Source: CAWCTD01 sp963798455
GTDB taxonomy: Bacteria > Acidobacteriota > Terriglobia > Bryobacterales > Bryobacteraceae
Direction of reading: 5' to 3'
Length of the DNA stretch: 64,000 nucleotides
NCBI GenBank assembly: GCA_963798455.1
Contig: CAWCTD010000004.1
Coordinates: forward strand, 620,001-684,000
The first letter of the stretch is position 1. Every line of letters starts with the position of its first letter. Shown here one piece after another: positions 54,076-62,797 of this stretch. The position numbers were made by a program, and so were the translations under genes. The notes under the pieces were generated by a model that made no database searches, was not told the DNA's origin, and worked only from the letters and a program-made list of their open reading frames with translations.

Positions 54076-55332
54076 TTGTACTCGCACATCCTCATAGATG
54101 CACTGTTTGTCCTGGCGGTGAGTCTGATCTGGTTCATGCTCGCGTACCAGTCGCTGCTCTTCTTCTTGGGCCACCGTTATTACCGCAGAACGCGGCGCTA
54201 TGGGTCGGGGGTTCCTCCTTTGCCGGATGCGGAACTGCCCTGCGTGTCAGTGCTCGTGCCCTGCCACAACGAGGATCGTGTAATCGCAGCTAGCATTCAG
54301 GCGTTGCTGGCTCTCGATTACCCCTCGGAGAAACTTGAGATCGTCATTATCAATGACGGCAGCACCGATCGCACGGCGGAGATTGCATGTTCCTTTGCGA
54401 GCCCCCGCCTGCGTATCCTGGACGTGCCGCCGGAGTCTGCCGCGCAAGGCAAGGCCTCCGCGCTGAACTTTGGTCTGCGTCAGGCCCGTTACCCGATGCT
54501 TGCCGTCTATGACGCCGACAATACTCCGGAGCCCGGTGCGCTCAGGCCCCTGATTGAGGAACTGGTTCGGGACGGGCGGCTGGGCGCGGCCATCGGCATG
54601 TACAGGGCCGTCAACCGCCAGCGCAATCTGCTCACGCGATTTCTGAACATCGAGGGTATCGGCTTCCAGTGGGTGCTCCAGGCAGGGCGTTGGATGCTGA
54701 TGCGATTCTCCGCGCTGCCTGGGACCAACTATGTGATTCGACGCCCGTTGGTGGAAGCCCTTGGAGGCTGGGACGAAAGTGCGCTTACCGAGGACGCGGA
54801 GATGACGCTGCGGGTCTACCGCGCGGGCTACCGGATCAAGTTCGTGCCGGCCTCGGTGACATGGGAACAGGAGCCGGAGACGTTGCGGGTCTGGCTTCGC
54901 CAGCGCAATCGCTGGGTGCGCGGGCACAATCACCTGCTGAGGAAGTATGCCGGAAGTCTGCTGGGGATGCGGCCCCGCCGAATCGGCCTCGAGTTGCTGT
55001 ACTCGCTGTGGCTCTATTATGTCTTCTTCGCAGCGATCTTACTTTCTGACCTGCTCTTCATTTTGGGGGCTGCCGGCCTGGTCCGCATCTCTGTTCCGGG
55101 GCCTTACACGCTGGTTTGGGTGTTCGCGTACTTGACCTTTGTGATGCAGTTGATCATTGCGCTGGCCTGCGAGCGCGATGAGGACACGGGAAGCAACACT
55201 CTGCTCACAATGTTGATGTACTTTACGTACTGCCAGCTCTGGATTCCAGTAGTAGCCCGAGCCTTCTATGACGACTTCATCGTGCGTCGGCCGATGAAGT
55301 GGGTAAAGACCGAACGGTTCGAGGCCACCTAG
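54076..55332 (+). CDS. Membrane glycosyltransferase, family 2 (PgaC/BcsA-like)
   Basis: A 418-residue processive-type synthase. The TTG start at 54076 lies one base after the previous stop and precedes the first TM helix (LIDALFVLAVSLIWFMLAYQ). The catalytic core has CVSVLVPCHNEDRVIAASIQAL, IINDGSTDRTAE, the DxD in LAVYDADNTPEPG, ALTEDAEMTLRVYRAGY and the QxxRW motif in LRQRNRWVRGHN. Three more TM helices follow (residues about 310-395). It resembles poly-N-acetylglucosamine synthases and would make the polymer acted on by the first protein of the operon. No PilZ or GGDEF domain is seen. Confidence 0.88.
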   Translation: MYSHILIDALFVLAVSLIWFMLAYQSLLFFLGHRYYRRTRRYGSGVPPLPDAELPCVSVLVPCHNEDRVIAASIQALLALDYPSEKLEIVIINDGSTDRTAEIACSFASPRLRILDVPPESAAQGKASALNFGLRQARYPMLAVYDADNTPEPGALRPLIEELVRDGRLGAAIGMYRAVNRQRNLLTRFLNIEGIGFQWVLQAGRWMLMRFSALPGTNYVIRRPLVEALGGWDESALTEDAEMTLRVYRAGYRIKFVPASVTWEQEPETLRVWLRQRNRWVRGHNHLLRKYAGSLLGMRPRRIGLELLYSLWLYYVFFAAILLSDLLFILGAAGLVRISVPGPYTLVWVFAYLTFVMQLIIALACERDEDTGSNTLLTMLMYFTYCQLWIPVVARAFYDDFIVRRPMKWVKTERFEAT

Positions 55333-55424
55333 GAAGGCTCTCGGCGCCGGCTTACGCGTCGGCTTTTGCCTCGTCTGCCTTGCTCACTGGGATGCCGGAG
55401 GTTGCCGCTTGAAAACAAGAAGAT

Positions 55425-55463
55425 AAGGCCGGTCCCGCCGGTGGAGGTCGGGGCCGGCCTTTT
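55425..55463. terminator. Rho-independent terminator shared by two convergent operons
   Basis: A stem AAGGCCGGTCCC against GGGGCCGGCCTT with a 13-base loop is followed by TTCC on the plus strand and preceded by A-rich sequence (GAAAACAAGAAGAT), which serves as a weak U tract on the minus strand. It lies between the glycosyltransferase gene and htrA, which point toward each other. Confidence 0.75.
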
Positions 55464-55483
55464 CCTGAAGGAGTGATACCCGG

Positions 55484-56956
55484 TTAGACAGCCAGATACA
55501 TCGTGCTGCCCTGCCGGCTCACGAGCAGGAGAGTGGGGTCCTTCGCGTTACGCATGACGGAGTCGAAATCCGAAGTGTTGCGCACAGGCTTGTGGTTCAC
55601 TTCCTGAATTACGTCGCCGCGCTTCAAGCCGGAATCGGCAGCTTTGCTGGCCGGGTCCACGTTGGTCACCACAACTCCGGTAGCGGTAGCCGGCAATCCT
55701 AGCTGCTGGGCCGTCCGGGCGGTAACGTTCTCTACCGTGATCCCTTGCAGGGCATCTTCGGTGCTGTTCGCCGGCTGTACGTTCTTGGCGGTTTCCGTCG
55801 GCATCTCCGCCAGGGTCAGCGGGAAAGTCTTCTCCGCGCCGTCGCGGAACACCTTCACGTTCACCTTGGTTCCAGGCGCCATCAGCGAAACGTGTATGCG
55901 CAGTTCGGCGCTGTCTCTTACCGGCTGGCCGTTGATGTCCAGGATGATGTCACCCTTTTCCAAGCCCGCCTTCTGGGCCGGGCTGTTGGGGGTCACATCG
56001 CCAATCAGCGCGCCGCGCACTTCCGGTTCATGGAAGGCTTTGGCGATGTCGGGCGTCACTTCCTGAGCCATCACGCCCAGGTATGCGCGGGTCACCTTAC
56101 CGTCTTTGATGATCTGGTCCATCACATTGCGCGCCACACTGACAGGAACGGCAAAACCGATGCCTTGGTTTCCTTCCGAACCATGGGCCAGGATGGCGGT
56201 GTTGATGCCGATCAGCTCGCCACGATCATTCACCAGCGCGCCGCCCGAATTGCCGGGGTTGATCGACGCATCGGTCTGGATGAAGTCTTCGTAGTCTTCG
56301 ATGCCCAGGTTGGCACGGCCGGTAGCGCTGACGATGCCCATGGTGACAGTCTTACCGACGCCAAAGGGATTGCCAACCGCCAGCACGTAGTCGCCCACCT
56401 GCACCTTATCGGAATCGCCAATGGTGATCGGAGTCAGGGAGCCGGCGTCCACCTTGAGTACGGCAATGTCGGTCTTCGGATCGGTGCCCACCACTTGAGC
56501 TTTGTATTCGTGCTTGTCGGGCAGGATCACGGTCACGGTGGTGGCGTGGTCCACCACATGGTTGTTGGTCAGGATGTAGCCATTCGAGCTGACGATCACG
56601 CCCGAGCCCATGCCCTCTTCCTTCTGTTGCCGAGGCATGCGGAACTGCCCGCCGCCGTTGCCCGAATCATCGCCAAAGAACTGGCGGAACATCGGAGGGA
56701 TTCCCTCGTTCCCTCCCTGAAATCCGGTCTTCACCACACGGGACGAAGTAATGGTTACGACCGAGGGCAATACCTTCTTCACCACCGGGGCGAAACTGTT
56801 GCGGCTCGCCGGCTCGTCCGCACTCGCGAACTTAAACGTGGCTGGCGGGTTCAACAGGCGATCCGCGCCCGCCATCGCAAAGCCACCCAACCCGAGCGCC
56901 AGCAGCAGCGCCGCGGCCGTTTTCTTCGGCCGATCCAAGATCCATTGCATCTTCAT
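55484..56956 (-). CDS. HtrA/DegP-type periplasmic serine protease
   Basis: A 490-residue trypsin-like protease with two PDZ domains. ATG 56956 has a TTGGAGG site 5-6 bp upstream; the N-terminus (KKTAAALLLALGLGGFAMAGA) is a signal anchor or signal peptide. The catalytic triad is His in LTNNHVVDH, Asp in TDIAVLKVD and Ser in NPGNSGGALVND. PDZ domains cover residues about 270-365 and 390-490 (GALIGDVTPNSPAQKAGLEKGDIIL; GVVVTNVDPASKAADSGLKRGDVI). It degrades or refolds envelope proteins under stress. The kinase/regulator operon lies upstream and may control it. Confidence 0.94.
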   Translation of the reverse strand: MKMQWILDRPKKTAAALLLALGLGGFAMAGADRLLNPPATFKFASADEPASRNSFAPVVKKVLPSVVTITSSRVVKTGFQGGNEGIPPMFRQFFGDDSGNGGGQFRMPRQQKEEGMGSGVIVSSNGYILTNNHVVDHATTVTVILPDKHEYKAQVVGTDPKTDIAVLKVDAGSLTPITIGDSDKVQVGDYVLAVGNPFGVGKTVTMGIVSATGRANLGIEDYEDFIQTDASINPGNSGGALVNDRGELIGINTAILAHGSEGNQGIGFAVPVSVARNVMDQIIKDGKVTRAYLGVMAQEVTPDIAKAFHEPEVRGALIGDVTPNSPAQKAGLEKGDIILDINGQPVRDSAELRIHVSLMAPGTKVNVKVFRDGAEKTFPLTLAEMPTETAKNVQPANSTEDALQGITVENVTARTAQQLGLPATATGVVVTNVDPASKAADSGLKRGDVIQEVNHKPVRNTSDFDSVMRNAKDPTLLLVSRQGSTMYLAV

Positions 56957-57100
56957 GTTGCCTCCAAGGAGTGTCTTAAGTTCACCACCGAGCTTCCGTG
57001 CATCAAGTGGCTCCACATATAGAGATGGAGCAAGGGGGGGTCCCGTTTGTAATGGGAAGTCGGTAATGTGGCACCGGAGACTTGGTATGTCCCGACGCAG

Positions 57101-57751
57101 CTAGGAGATGATGCCTTTGCGCACAGCGTACAGGATAACTTCCGGGACGCTGCGTAAGCTCAATTTTTGCATGAGTTTAGCGCGGTGCGTCTCGACCGTG
57201 TAGACGCTCAGGTTGAGCAGATTGGCGATCTCCTTGCTGGAGTTGCCCTCAGCCACCAGTTGCAGGATTTCGCGCTCGCGGGGCGAAAGCAGTTCGTAGG
57301 AATCTTCGCCGCCTGTGCGCTGCAGCCTGCGCATGTAGTCCTGCAGCAGCACCTGGCCGACCGCGGGACTGAAAAACGACTTCCCGGCAGTCGCGGCGCG
57401 GATGGCGCGCGCCAGGTCGGCTTCGGCGGAATCCTTGAGCAGGTAGGCCTTGGCTCCCGCTTTCAGTGCCCGCAGCACGTACCCTTCGTCGGAGTGCATA
57501 CTGAGCATGACAACTTGCGTATCCGGCAGCGCCGCGCGAATCTGGCGGGACGCCTCGATGCCATTCAAGCTCGGCATGCCGATATCCATAACCACCACGT
57601 CCGGTTCCAATTTCCCGGCCATGGCCACAGCTTCACGCCCGTCACTCGCTTCTCCGACAACCGTGAGGTCGGGTTGGGCATCCACCACCATGCGCAGACC
57701 CGCGCGAATCAGGGTGTGGTCGTCGGCCAGCAGGACGCTGGTCTTCTTCAC
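57101..57751 (-). CDS. Response regulator, NarL/FixJ family
   Basis: A 216-residue REC-LuxR regulator. Acidic pair in VLLADDHTLIRAG, phospho-acceptor in DVVVMDIGMPSLNG, MLSMHSDEGYVLRALKAGAKAYLLKDSAEADLARA, and HTH with LSPREREILQLVAEG, SSKEIANLLNLS, YTVETHRAKLMQKL. It overlaps the kinase gene by 4 bp. The protein is strikingly similar to the regulator at 4427-5077 over its whole length. htrA follows after 144 bp and is a candidate target. Confidence 0.92.
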   Translation of the reverse strand: MKKTSVLLADDHTLIRAGLRMVVDAQPDLTVVGEASDGREAVAMAGKLEPDVVVMDIGMPSLNGIEASRQIRAALPDTQVVMLSMHSDEGYVLRALKAGAKAYLLKDSAEADLARAIRAATAGKSFFSPAVGQVLLQDYMRRLQRTGGEDSYELLSPREREILQLVAEGNSSKEIANLLNLSVYTVETHRAKLMQKLSLRSVPEVILYAVRKGIIS

Positions 57752-59138
57752 GCGTTACCCCCGGCGGGAATGGGAAGTTCCGCCGTCACGGTTGCGCCCT
57801 TTCCCGGCTGTGATTCCACCTGCAACGTTCCGCCCAGCCGTTTCACCCGTTCCTCCATTCCCAGTATTCCCATTCCGCGCGAACGCCCCGGATCGAAGCC
57901 GCGGCCGTCATCGGCAACCCGCACCACGATGGATTTTGCCAGCCGCTCCACCACAACTTTCGCGTTCCTGGCGCCGGAGTGGCGCACCGCGTTATTCAGA
58001 GCTTCCTGGACGAGCCGGTAGATGTAAATCTTGTACTCATCGGGCAGGTCTTCGGGAACGCTCTCCGACTCCACGGAGACTTCGATCTCGCTGCGCCGGG
58101 AGACTTCCCTCCCTTGCCATTCCAAGGCCGCCGCCAACCCAAGGTCGTCCAGCATGGAAGGCCGGAGTAGGAGCGCGATATTTCTGACGGATTGGAAGGT
58201 TCGCTCGGCCACCGACTTCAGGTTATCCAGTTGTCCCTTCACTTCGGGGTGGTCGCCACAGAGCGTGGTCGAGAGCCGGCCGATATCCACCAGAAGGGCT
58301 CCCAGTGCTTGTCCGACTTCGTCATGCAACTCGCGAGAGATGGCGCGCCGTTCGGTCTCCTGGGCGTCCACCAGGCGCGCCGAGAGTTCTGCAGCGCATG
58401 CCGGCTTCGCGCGAGTTCGACGTAGCGTGCGCGGGTCTGCCGATCGAGACGCACGATGTACGCCATGCTGCCCAGCACGAGCAGCAGACCGCTTCCGAAT
58501 CCGATGGCGAGCACGCGCGACAGGCTTCCCTGTAGATCCGCAAACTGGATCACGAGCGCGCGATCAGCGTGCTGGAGCCGCTCTCCGTTCCACGCCTGGA
58601 GTCTCCCGGACCAGTCCAGGATCTGCTTCTGGACGGGCGCAAACTGCTCGGCAAGCATGCTTTCCGCCTGGCGCCTGCGTTCCGCGGGCCTCGCCGTGAG
58701 GATCGTAATATAAAGCGTTTGCTGTTGTGAGAAGAGTCGCCGCAAGCCGTTCACCAACGCGTCTTCCTCAGAGTCTCGGACGCTGGGGTAGCGGTCGAAA
58801 TCGGCGTCGATTTCCAGGGTGAGTTGATCCAGGCGGCGGCGGGCCTCGGCGTCCCGGTCGGCGGCAGTCTGCGCGACGAATTGCTGCACGGCCTGGTCGT
58901 AGCTCCGTATGGAAAGCCAAAGTCCGGATAGCGCGCGCGTACGCTCCGCCAGCGCGCGAGCAGCCGCCAGTTCTTGAGTGCGCATTTCCGAGAGAAAGCG
59001 GACAACCAGAACGCCGGACACAAGCAAGAGCGCCAGCAGCAATACGGAAACGCAGAGGAACAACCAGCGCAGCCTGCTGGAGGGCGGCGCGGGTTCCCGC
59101 CATGCGCCCGTCTCCGGGCTCTCAGTCAATGTCGCCAT
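57748..59138 (-). CDS. Sensor histidine kinase, HisKA_3 type, broken by a 1-bp deletion
   Basis: ATG 59138 starts a cytoplasmic tail, a TM helix (LRWLFLCVSVLLLALLLVSGVLVVRFL), a helical periplasmic sensor of about 150 residues and a second TM helix (VLAIGFGSGLLLVLGSMAYIV). Near 58390 the frame shifts: RHALQ should continue as ELSARLVDAQETERRAISRELHDEVGQALG, which needs one more base. The rest carries the kinase core (LLRPSMLDDLGLAAALEWQGRE, LVQEALNNAVRHS, DDGRGFDPG, GMGILGMEERVKRLGG). Either a recent frameshift or a sequence error. The pairing with the regulator (ATGA overlap) suggests the kinase is meant to be functional. Confidence 0.85.
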
Positions 59139-59372
59139 AAGGTCTGAATGGGAGAGACAATCTCATTATCTCTCCCGCGTTCGCGCCCCTCAAACCTCTG
59201 GCAGTTTGCATATTCTAAACCTTTGACTCGCAGGAGGAACATGCTTCACGGCCTGGAGACCTTGACTGGATCTTCAGCGCGGGTGCGGAAGACGGATTCC
59301 AGAGTGGCAATGAGCGCCAGAAACAGCGTGACGTGGGAAGGCGCGGTTGCTCTGAACGCAGATCGCGGCGCC

Positions 59373-59483
59373 CTAAAAGCGAATTCCTACCGTGACCGGT
59401 ATGAGGCTTGCACCTGGACCTCGGGTGAACATGCGGTGGTAACGGGCCTCGGCAAATATCTTGATGTTACTGCGATAGCCTAG
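59373..59483 (-). pseudogene. C-terminal remnant of an outer membrane beta-barrel protein
   Basis: On the minus strand 36 codons just after the MFS stop read GYRSNIKIFAEARYHRMFTRG, then PGASLIPVTVGIRF and a stop. The final aromatic residue and the EARYHRMFT...IPVTVGIRF pattern are those of the last two strands of acidobacterial outer membrane barrels. No start or further strands are present, so the body of the gene has been lost, probably when the carrier gene was placed here. The 234 bp between it and the kinase start (59139-59372) show no other gene. Confidence 0.6.
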
Positions 59484-60806
59484 TTCTTGCGCGGCCTGGC
59501 GACGGCGATTACCAGGAGCGCCGACATTAGCATCGACGCCGCCAGGAGCAGCAGCGCGGGCGTCATGCTGCCGGTCCTGTCGCGGATTTCGCCGATTGCG
59601 AAAGGACTCACATAACCCGCCAGGTTGCCCACCGAGTTGATCCAGGCGATCCCGGCCGCCGCGGCCGATCCCGACAGCATCGCGGTGGGCAAGGCCCAGA
59701 ACAGCGATTGCCCGCACATGAACGCGACCGCGGCGCACGTCAGAGCGGCAAAGCCGGCCACGCCGGAAATGCCCGGCAGGGCGCTCAGGGCGAAGCCCGC
59801 CGCGCCGAACAGAGTAGCCAGCACGATGTGCCAGCGGCGCTCGCCCGTGACGTTCCGAATGATGTCCGTAGAGGATCATCACCACAGCGGCCGTTCCCCA
59901 AGGGATCATCGAGATCAGCCCGATGCGCCAGGGATCCGTGGTGAGGGTGTCCTTGATGGTCTGCGGCAGCCAGAACCACAGCCCGTAGTTTCCCATCACC
60001 ATGCCGAAGTAGACCAGGGACAGCAGCCATACCTTGCCGCTCTTGAAGGCATCCACCAACCGGTGACGCGATTCGCCTTCCAGGCGCTTGGATTCCTCTT
60101 CTTCCTCCAGCCGGGTGAGCAGTAGGGTCTTCTCATCCTGCGACAGCCACTTGGCCTTGCCGGGGTAGTCGACGAGAAAGAACGTCGTGACCAGGCCCGC
60201 CACAATGGACGGGATCCCCTCCATGATAAAGAGCCACTGCCACGCTCTCAGGTTGCCCATACCGGTGGTGCTAGCGATGATCCAGCCGGAGATCGGTCCG
60301 GCCAACACGCCGGAGATCGGGTTGGCGCTCATGAACGCCGCGATCATCTTGGCGCGTTGCTTCCTCGTGTACCAGAAGGTGAGGTACAGAATCACACCGG
60401 GGAAGAAGCCGGACTCGACGGCGCCCAACAGAAACCGGACGAGATAGAAACTTCTTGCTCCCTGGACGAACATCGTAGCCGTCGACATGAATCCCCAGGC
60501 GACCATGATCGGCCCTAGCCACAGCCGCGCCCCCAGCTTCTGCAACATCATGTTGGCCGGCACTTCAAAGAAGAAGTACCCGAGGAAGAAGATCCCCGCC
60601 CCCAGCCCATAGACCGCGTCGCTCATGGCGAGGTCCTGTTGCATCTGGAGCTTGGCGAAGCCCACGTTGACGCGGTCCACGTATGCCAGCACGTAGCATA
60701 GGAAAAGGTACGGCATCAGCCGCCGCGTGACCTTGCTGTAGGTCTGCCGCTCGAACTCGGCCGGGCTTGTGATCTCCATGACTCTTGAGGGTACAACAAA
60801 CGCCAT
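59480..60806 (-). CDS. MFS transporter, anion:cation symporter family, broken by a 1-bp insertion
   Basis: About 441 residues and 12 TM helices when corrected. ATG 60806 is preferred for its AAAGG site; ATG 60779 is the alternative. The start LMPYLFLCYVLAYVDRVNVGFAKLQM, PANMMLQKLGARLWLGPIMVAWGFMS, GAVESGFFPGVILYLTFWYTRKQRAKMIAAF and LWFWLPQTIKD place it among carriers for organic acids such as phthalate, tartrate or glucarate. After MILYGHHSER an extra base near 59857 shifts the frame; the remainder (HIVLATLFGAAGFALSALPG, GIAWINSVGNLAGYVSPFAIG) is normal. Divergent from the corrinoid-type cluster by 27 bp. Confidence 0.88.
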
Positions 60807-60833
60807 GACTGCCTTTGATAGACTGAACCTGCG

Positions 60834-62090
60834 ATGACCTGCAAGGAAAGGGTTCAGGCCGCGCTCGGGCACCGCCCGCCCGACCGGGTTCCTCTGGACT
60901 TCGGAGGCACAGCCGTCACCGGCATTCACGTAAGCTGCATAGCCGCACTCCGCGACTACTACGGTCTCGAGAAGCGCCCCATCCAGGCCTACGAGCCATA
61001 CCAGATGCTCGGGTGGATCGACGAGGATCTCAAGAAGGCCATGGGCATCAACGTCGAAAGCGTGCCGGCGCCCAGGACCATGTTCGGCTACGCTAACCGG
61101 AACTGGAAGCCCTGGCGCATGGATGACGGCCTCGAGGTTCTTGTCGGCGGCGGCTTCGAAGTGACCAGGGACTCGAACGGCGACACGCTGATCTATCCCG
61201 AAGGCGATCCGAGCGCGCCCCCCAGCGGGAGAATGCCCAAGGGCGGCTACTTCTTTGACGCCATCATCCGCCAGGAGCCGATCGACGAGGACGCCCTCGA
61301 CCCCGAGGACAACCTCGAGGAATTCGGCGCGATCTCCGAGGAAGACTTGGCCTACTTCGATACGGAGACCAGGCGGGCCGCGGCCACCGGCCGCGCGGTC
61401 GTGGCCACCTTCGGCGGCTCCGCTTTTGGCGACATCGCCCTGGTGCCGGCTACGTTCCTCAAACATCCTAAGGGAATCCGGGACGTGGCCGAATGGTACA
61501 TGTCCACCCACAGCCGCCGGGGCCTGGTCCACGAGATCTTCAGCAAGCAGTGCGACATTGCGCTGAAGAACATGGAAAGAATCCATGCCGTGGCCGGCGA
61601 CCGGGTGGACGTGGTGTTCATCTGCGGCACGGACTTCGGCACTCAGACCTCGAGCTTCTGCTCTGTCGCCACGTTCCGCGAGCTGTATTTCCCCTACTAC
61701 AAGCGCGTGAACGACTGGATACTTAAGCACACCAACTGGAAGACGTTCAAGCACTCGTGCGGATCGGTGGACCGCTTCATCCCGTCCTTCATCGAAGCCG
61801 GCTTCGACATCCTCAACCCCGTGCAGTGCTCGGCGGCGGGCATGGAGGCTGAACACCTGAAATCAACTTACGGCGACCGCCTGACTTTTTGGGGCGGGGG
61901 CGTGGACACGCAGAAGGTCCTGCCGTTCGGCACGCCTGCTCAGGTCCGCGAGCAGGTTCTGGAGCGCTGCGAAACCTTCGCTCGTGGCGGCGGGTTTGTA
62001 TTCAACACCATCCACAACATTCTGGCGCTGACCCCGGTGGAGAACATCGTGGCGATGATGGACGCTCTCGGCGAATTCAACGGTGCATGA
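60834..62090 (+). CDS. Uroporphyrinogen-decarboxylase-family methyltransferase (MtaA/MtbA-like)
   Basis: A 418-residue TIM-barrel protein. CKERVQAALGHRPPDRVPLDFGG opens the UroD fold; VDVVFICGTDFGTQTSSFCS, KTFKHSCGSVDRFIPSFIEAGFDILNPVQ and RLTFWGGGVDTQKVLPFGTPAQV follow. The His/Cys pair in KHSCGS suits the zinc site of methyl-corrinoid methyltransferases rather than heme synthesis. With DUF1638 and a RACo-type activator downstream, the likely job is methyl transfer from a corrinoid protein during demethylation of a methoxylated or methylated compound. No corrinoid-binding protein gene is visible before the window ends. Confidence 0.82.
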   Translation: MTCKERVQAALGHRPPDRVPLDFGGTAVTGIHVSCIAALRDYYGLEKRPIQAYEPYQMLGWIDEDLKKAMGINVESVPAPRTMFGYANRNWKPWRMDDGLEVLVGGGFEVTRDSNGDTLIYPEGDPSAPPSGRMPKGGYFFDAIIRQEPIDEDALDPEDNLEEFGAISEEDLAYFDTETRRAAATGRAVVATFGGSAFGDIALVPATFLKHPKGIRDVAEWYMSTHSRRGLVHEIFSKQCDIALKNMERIHAVAGDRVDVVFICGTDFGTQTSSFCSVATFRELYFPYYKRVNDWILKHTNWKTFKHSCGSVDRFIPSFIEAGFDILNPVQCSAAGMEAEHLKSTYGDRLTFWGGGVDTQKVLPFGTPAQVREQVLERCETFARGGGFVFNTIHNILALTPVENIVAMMDALGEFNGA

Positions 62091-62791
62091 GGCTGAAACT
62101 GATCGCCTGTGAGGTTCTGTACCGGGAGGTCTGCGCCGCCGTCGCCCGGTCGGTGAATCAGATCGACCTGGAGTTTCTCCCAAAGGGGCTTCACGATCAT
62201 GGGAGCAGCACCATGCGCGCCGGTTTGCAGGAGGCCGTGGACCGAGTGGACGGCGCGAGCTACGACGCCGTGACCCTCGGATATGCACGATGTGGCAACG
62301 GGCTGGCCGGCCTTGTGGCTCGCTCTGTTCCGCTGGTCATCCCCCGCGCCCACGACTGCATCACGCTCTTCCTGGGAACCAGGGAGCGCTACCTCGACTA
62401 CTTCCAGAGCCATCCCGGCGTCTACTTCAAAACCTCGGGGTGGATCGAGCGCGGGCAGTCCCTCGACCAGCAAATGAGCCTGTCCTATGAACATCTGGTC
62501 GAACGCTACGGAGAGGAGAACGCGCGATACCTCCACCAGGAACTGACCAAGCACTATCGCCAGTTCACCTTCATCGAGATGGGGATCGAGCCCGACAACA
62601 GGTTCGAGGAGCAGGCCCGCGCGGAGGCCGCTTCGCGGGGTTGGGAGTTCGAAAAAATAAGGGGAGACATGGGGCTGATTCAGCGGCTCGCGGACGGCCC
62701 CTGGGGCGAGCACGAATTCCTCGTAGTGCCGGCCGGCTCGCGGGTGGTGGTGCGCGAGGACGACGCTATCCTCGGCGCCGAGCCGGCCTGA
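62087..62791 (+). CDS. DUF1638 protein
   Basis: A 234-residue protein whose ATG overlaps the previous stop (ATGA). LKLIACEVLYREVCAAVARS, DAVTLGYARCGNGLAGLVARSVPLVIPRAHDCITLFLG and VYFKTSGWIERG match DUF1638. The Cys, His and Cys-Gly residues look suitable for metal or cofactor binding. Genes of this type recur beside UroD-like methyltransferases and corrinoid proteins, so a helper role in methyl transfer is inferred. The activity is unknown. Confidence 0.8.
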   Translation: MRLKLIACEVLYREVCAAVARSVNQIDLEFLPKGLHDHGSSTMRAGLQEAVDRVDGASYDAVTLGYARCGNGLAGLVARSVPLVIPRAHDCITLFLGTRERYLDYFQSHPGVYFKTSGWIERGQSLDQQMSLSYEHLVERYGEENARYLHQELTKHYRQFTFIEMGIEPDNRFEEQARAEAASRGWEFEKIRGDMGLIQRLADGPWGEHEFLVVPAGSRVVVREDDAILGAEPA

Positions 62792-62797
62792 TCGAAC

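Noticed and set aside
59148..59483. A plus-strand protein of 111 residues between the kinase and MFS genes
   Set aside because: It has no ribosome site or family and lies antisense to the outer membrane remnant, which shows real strand patterns.
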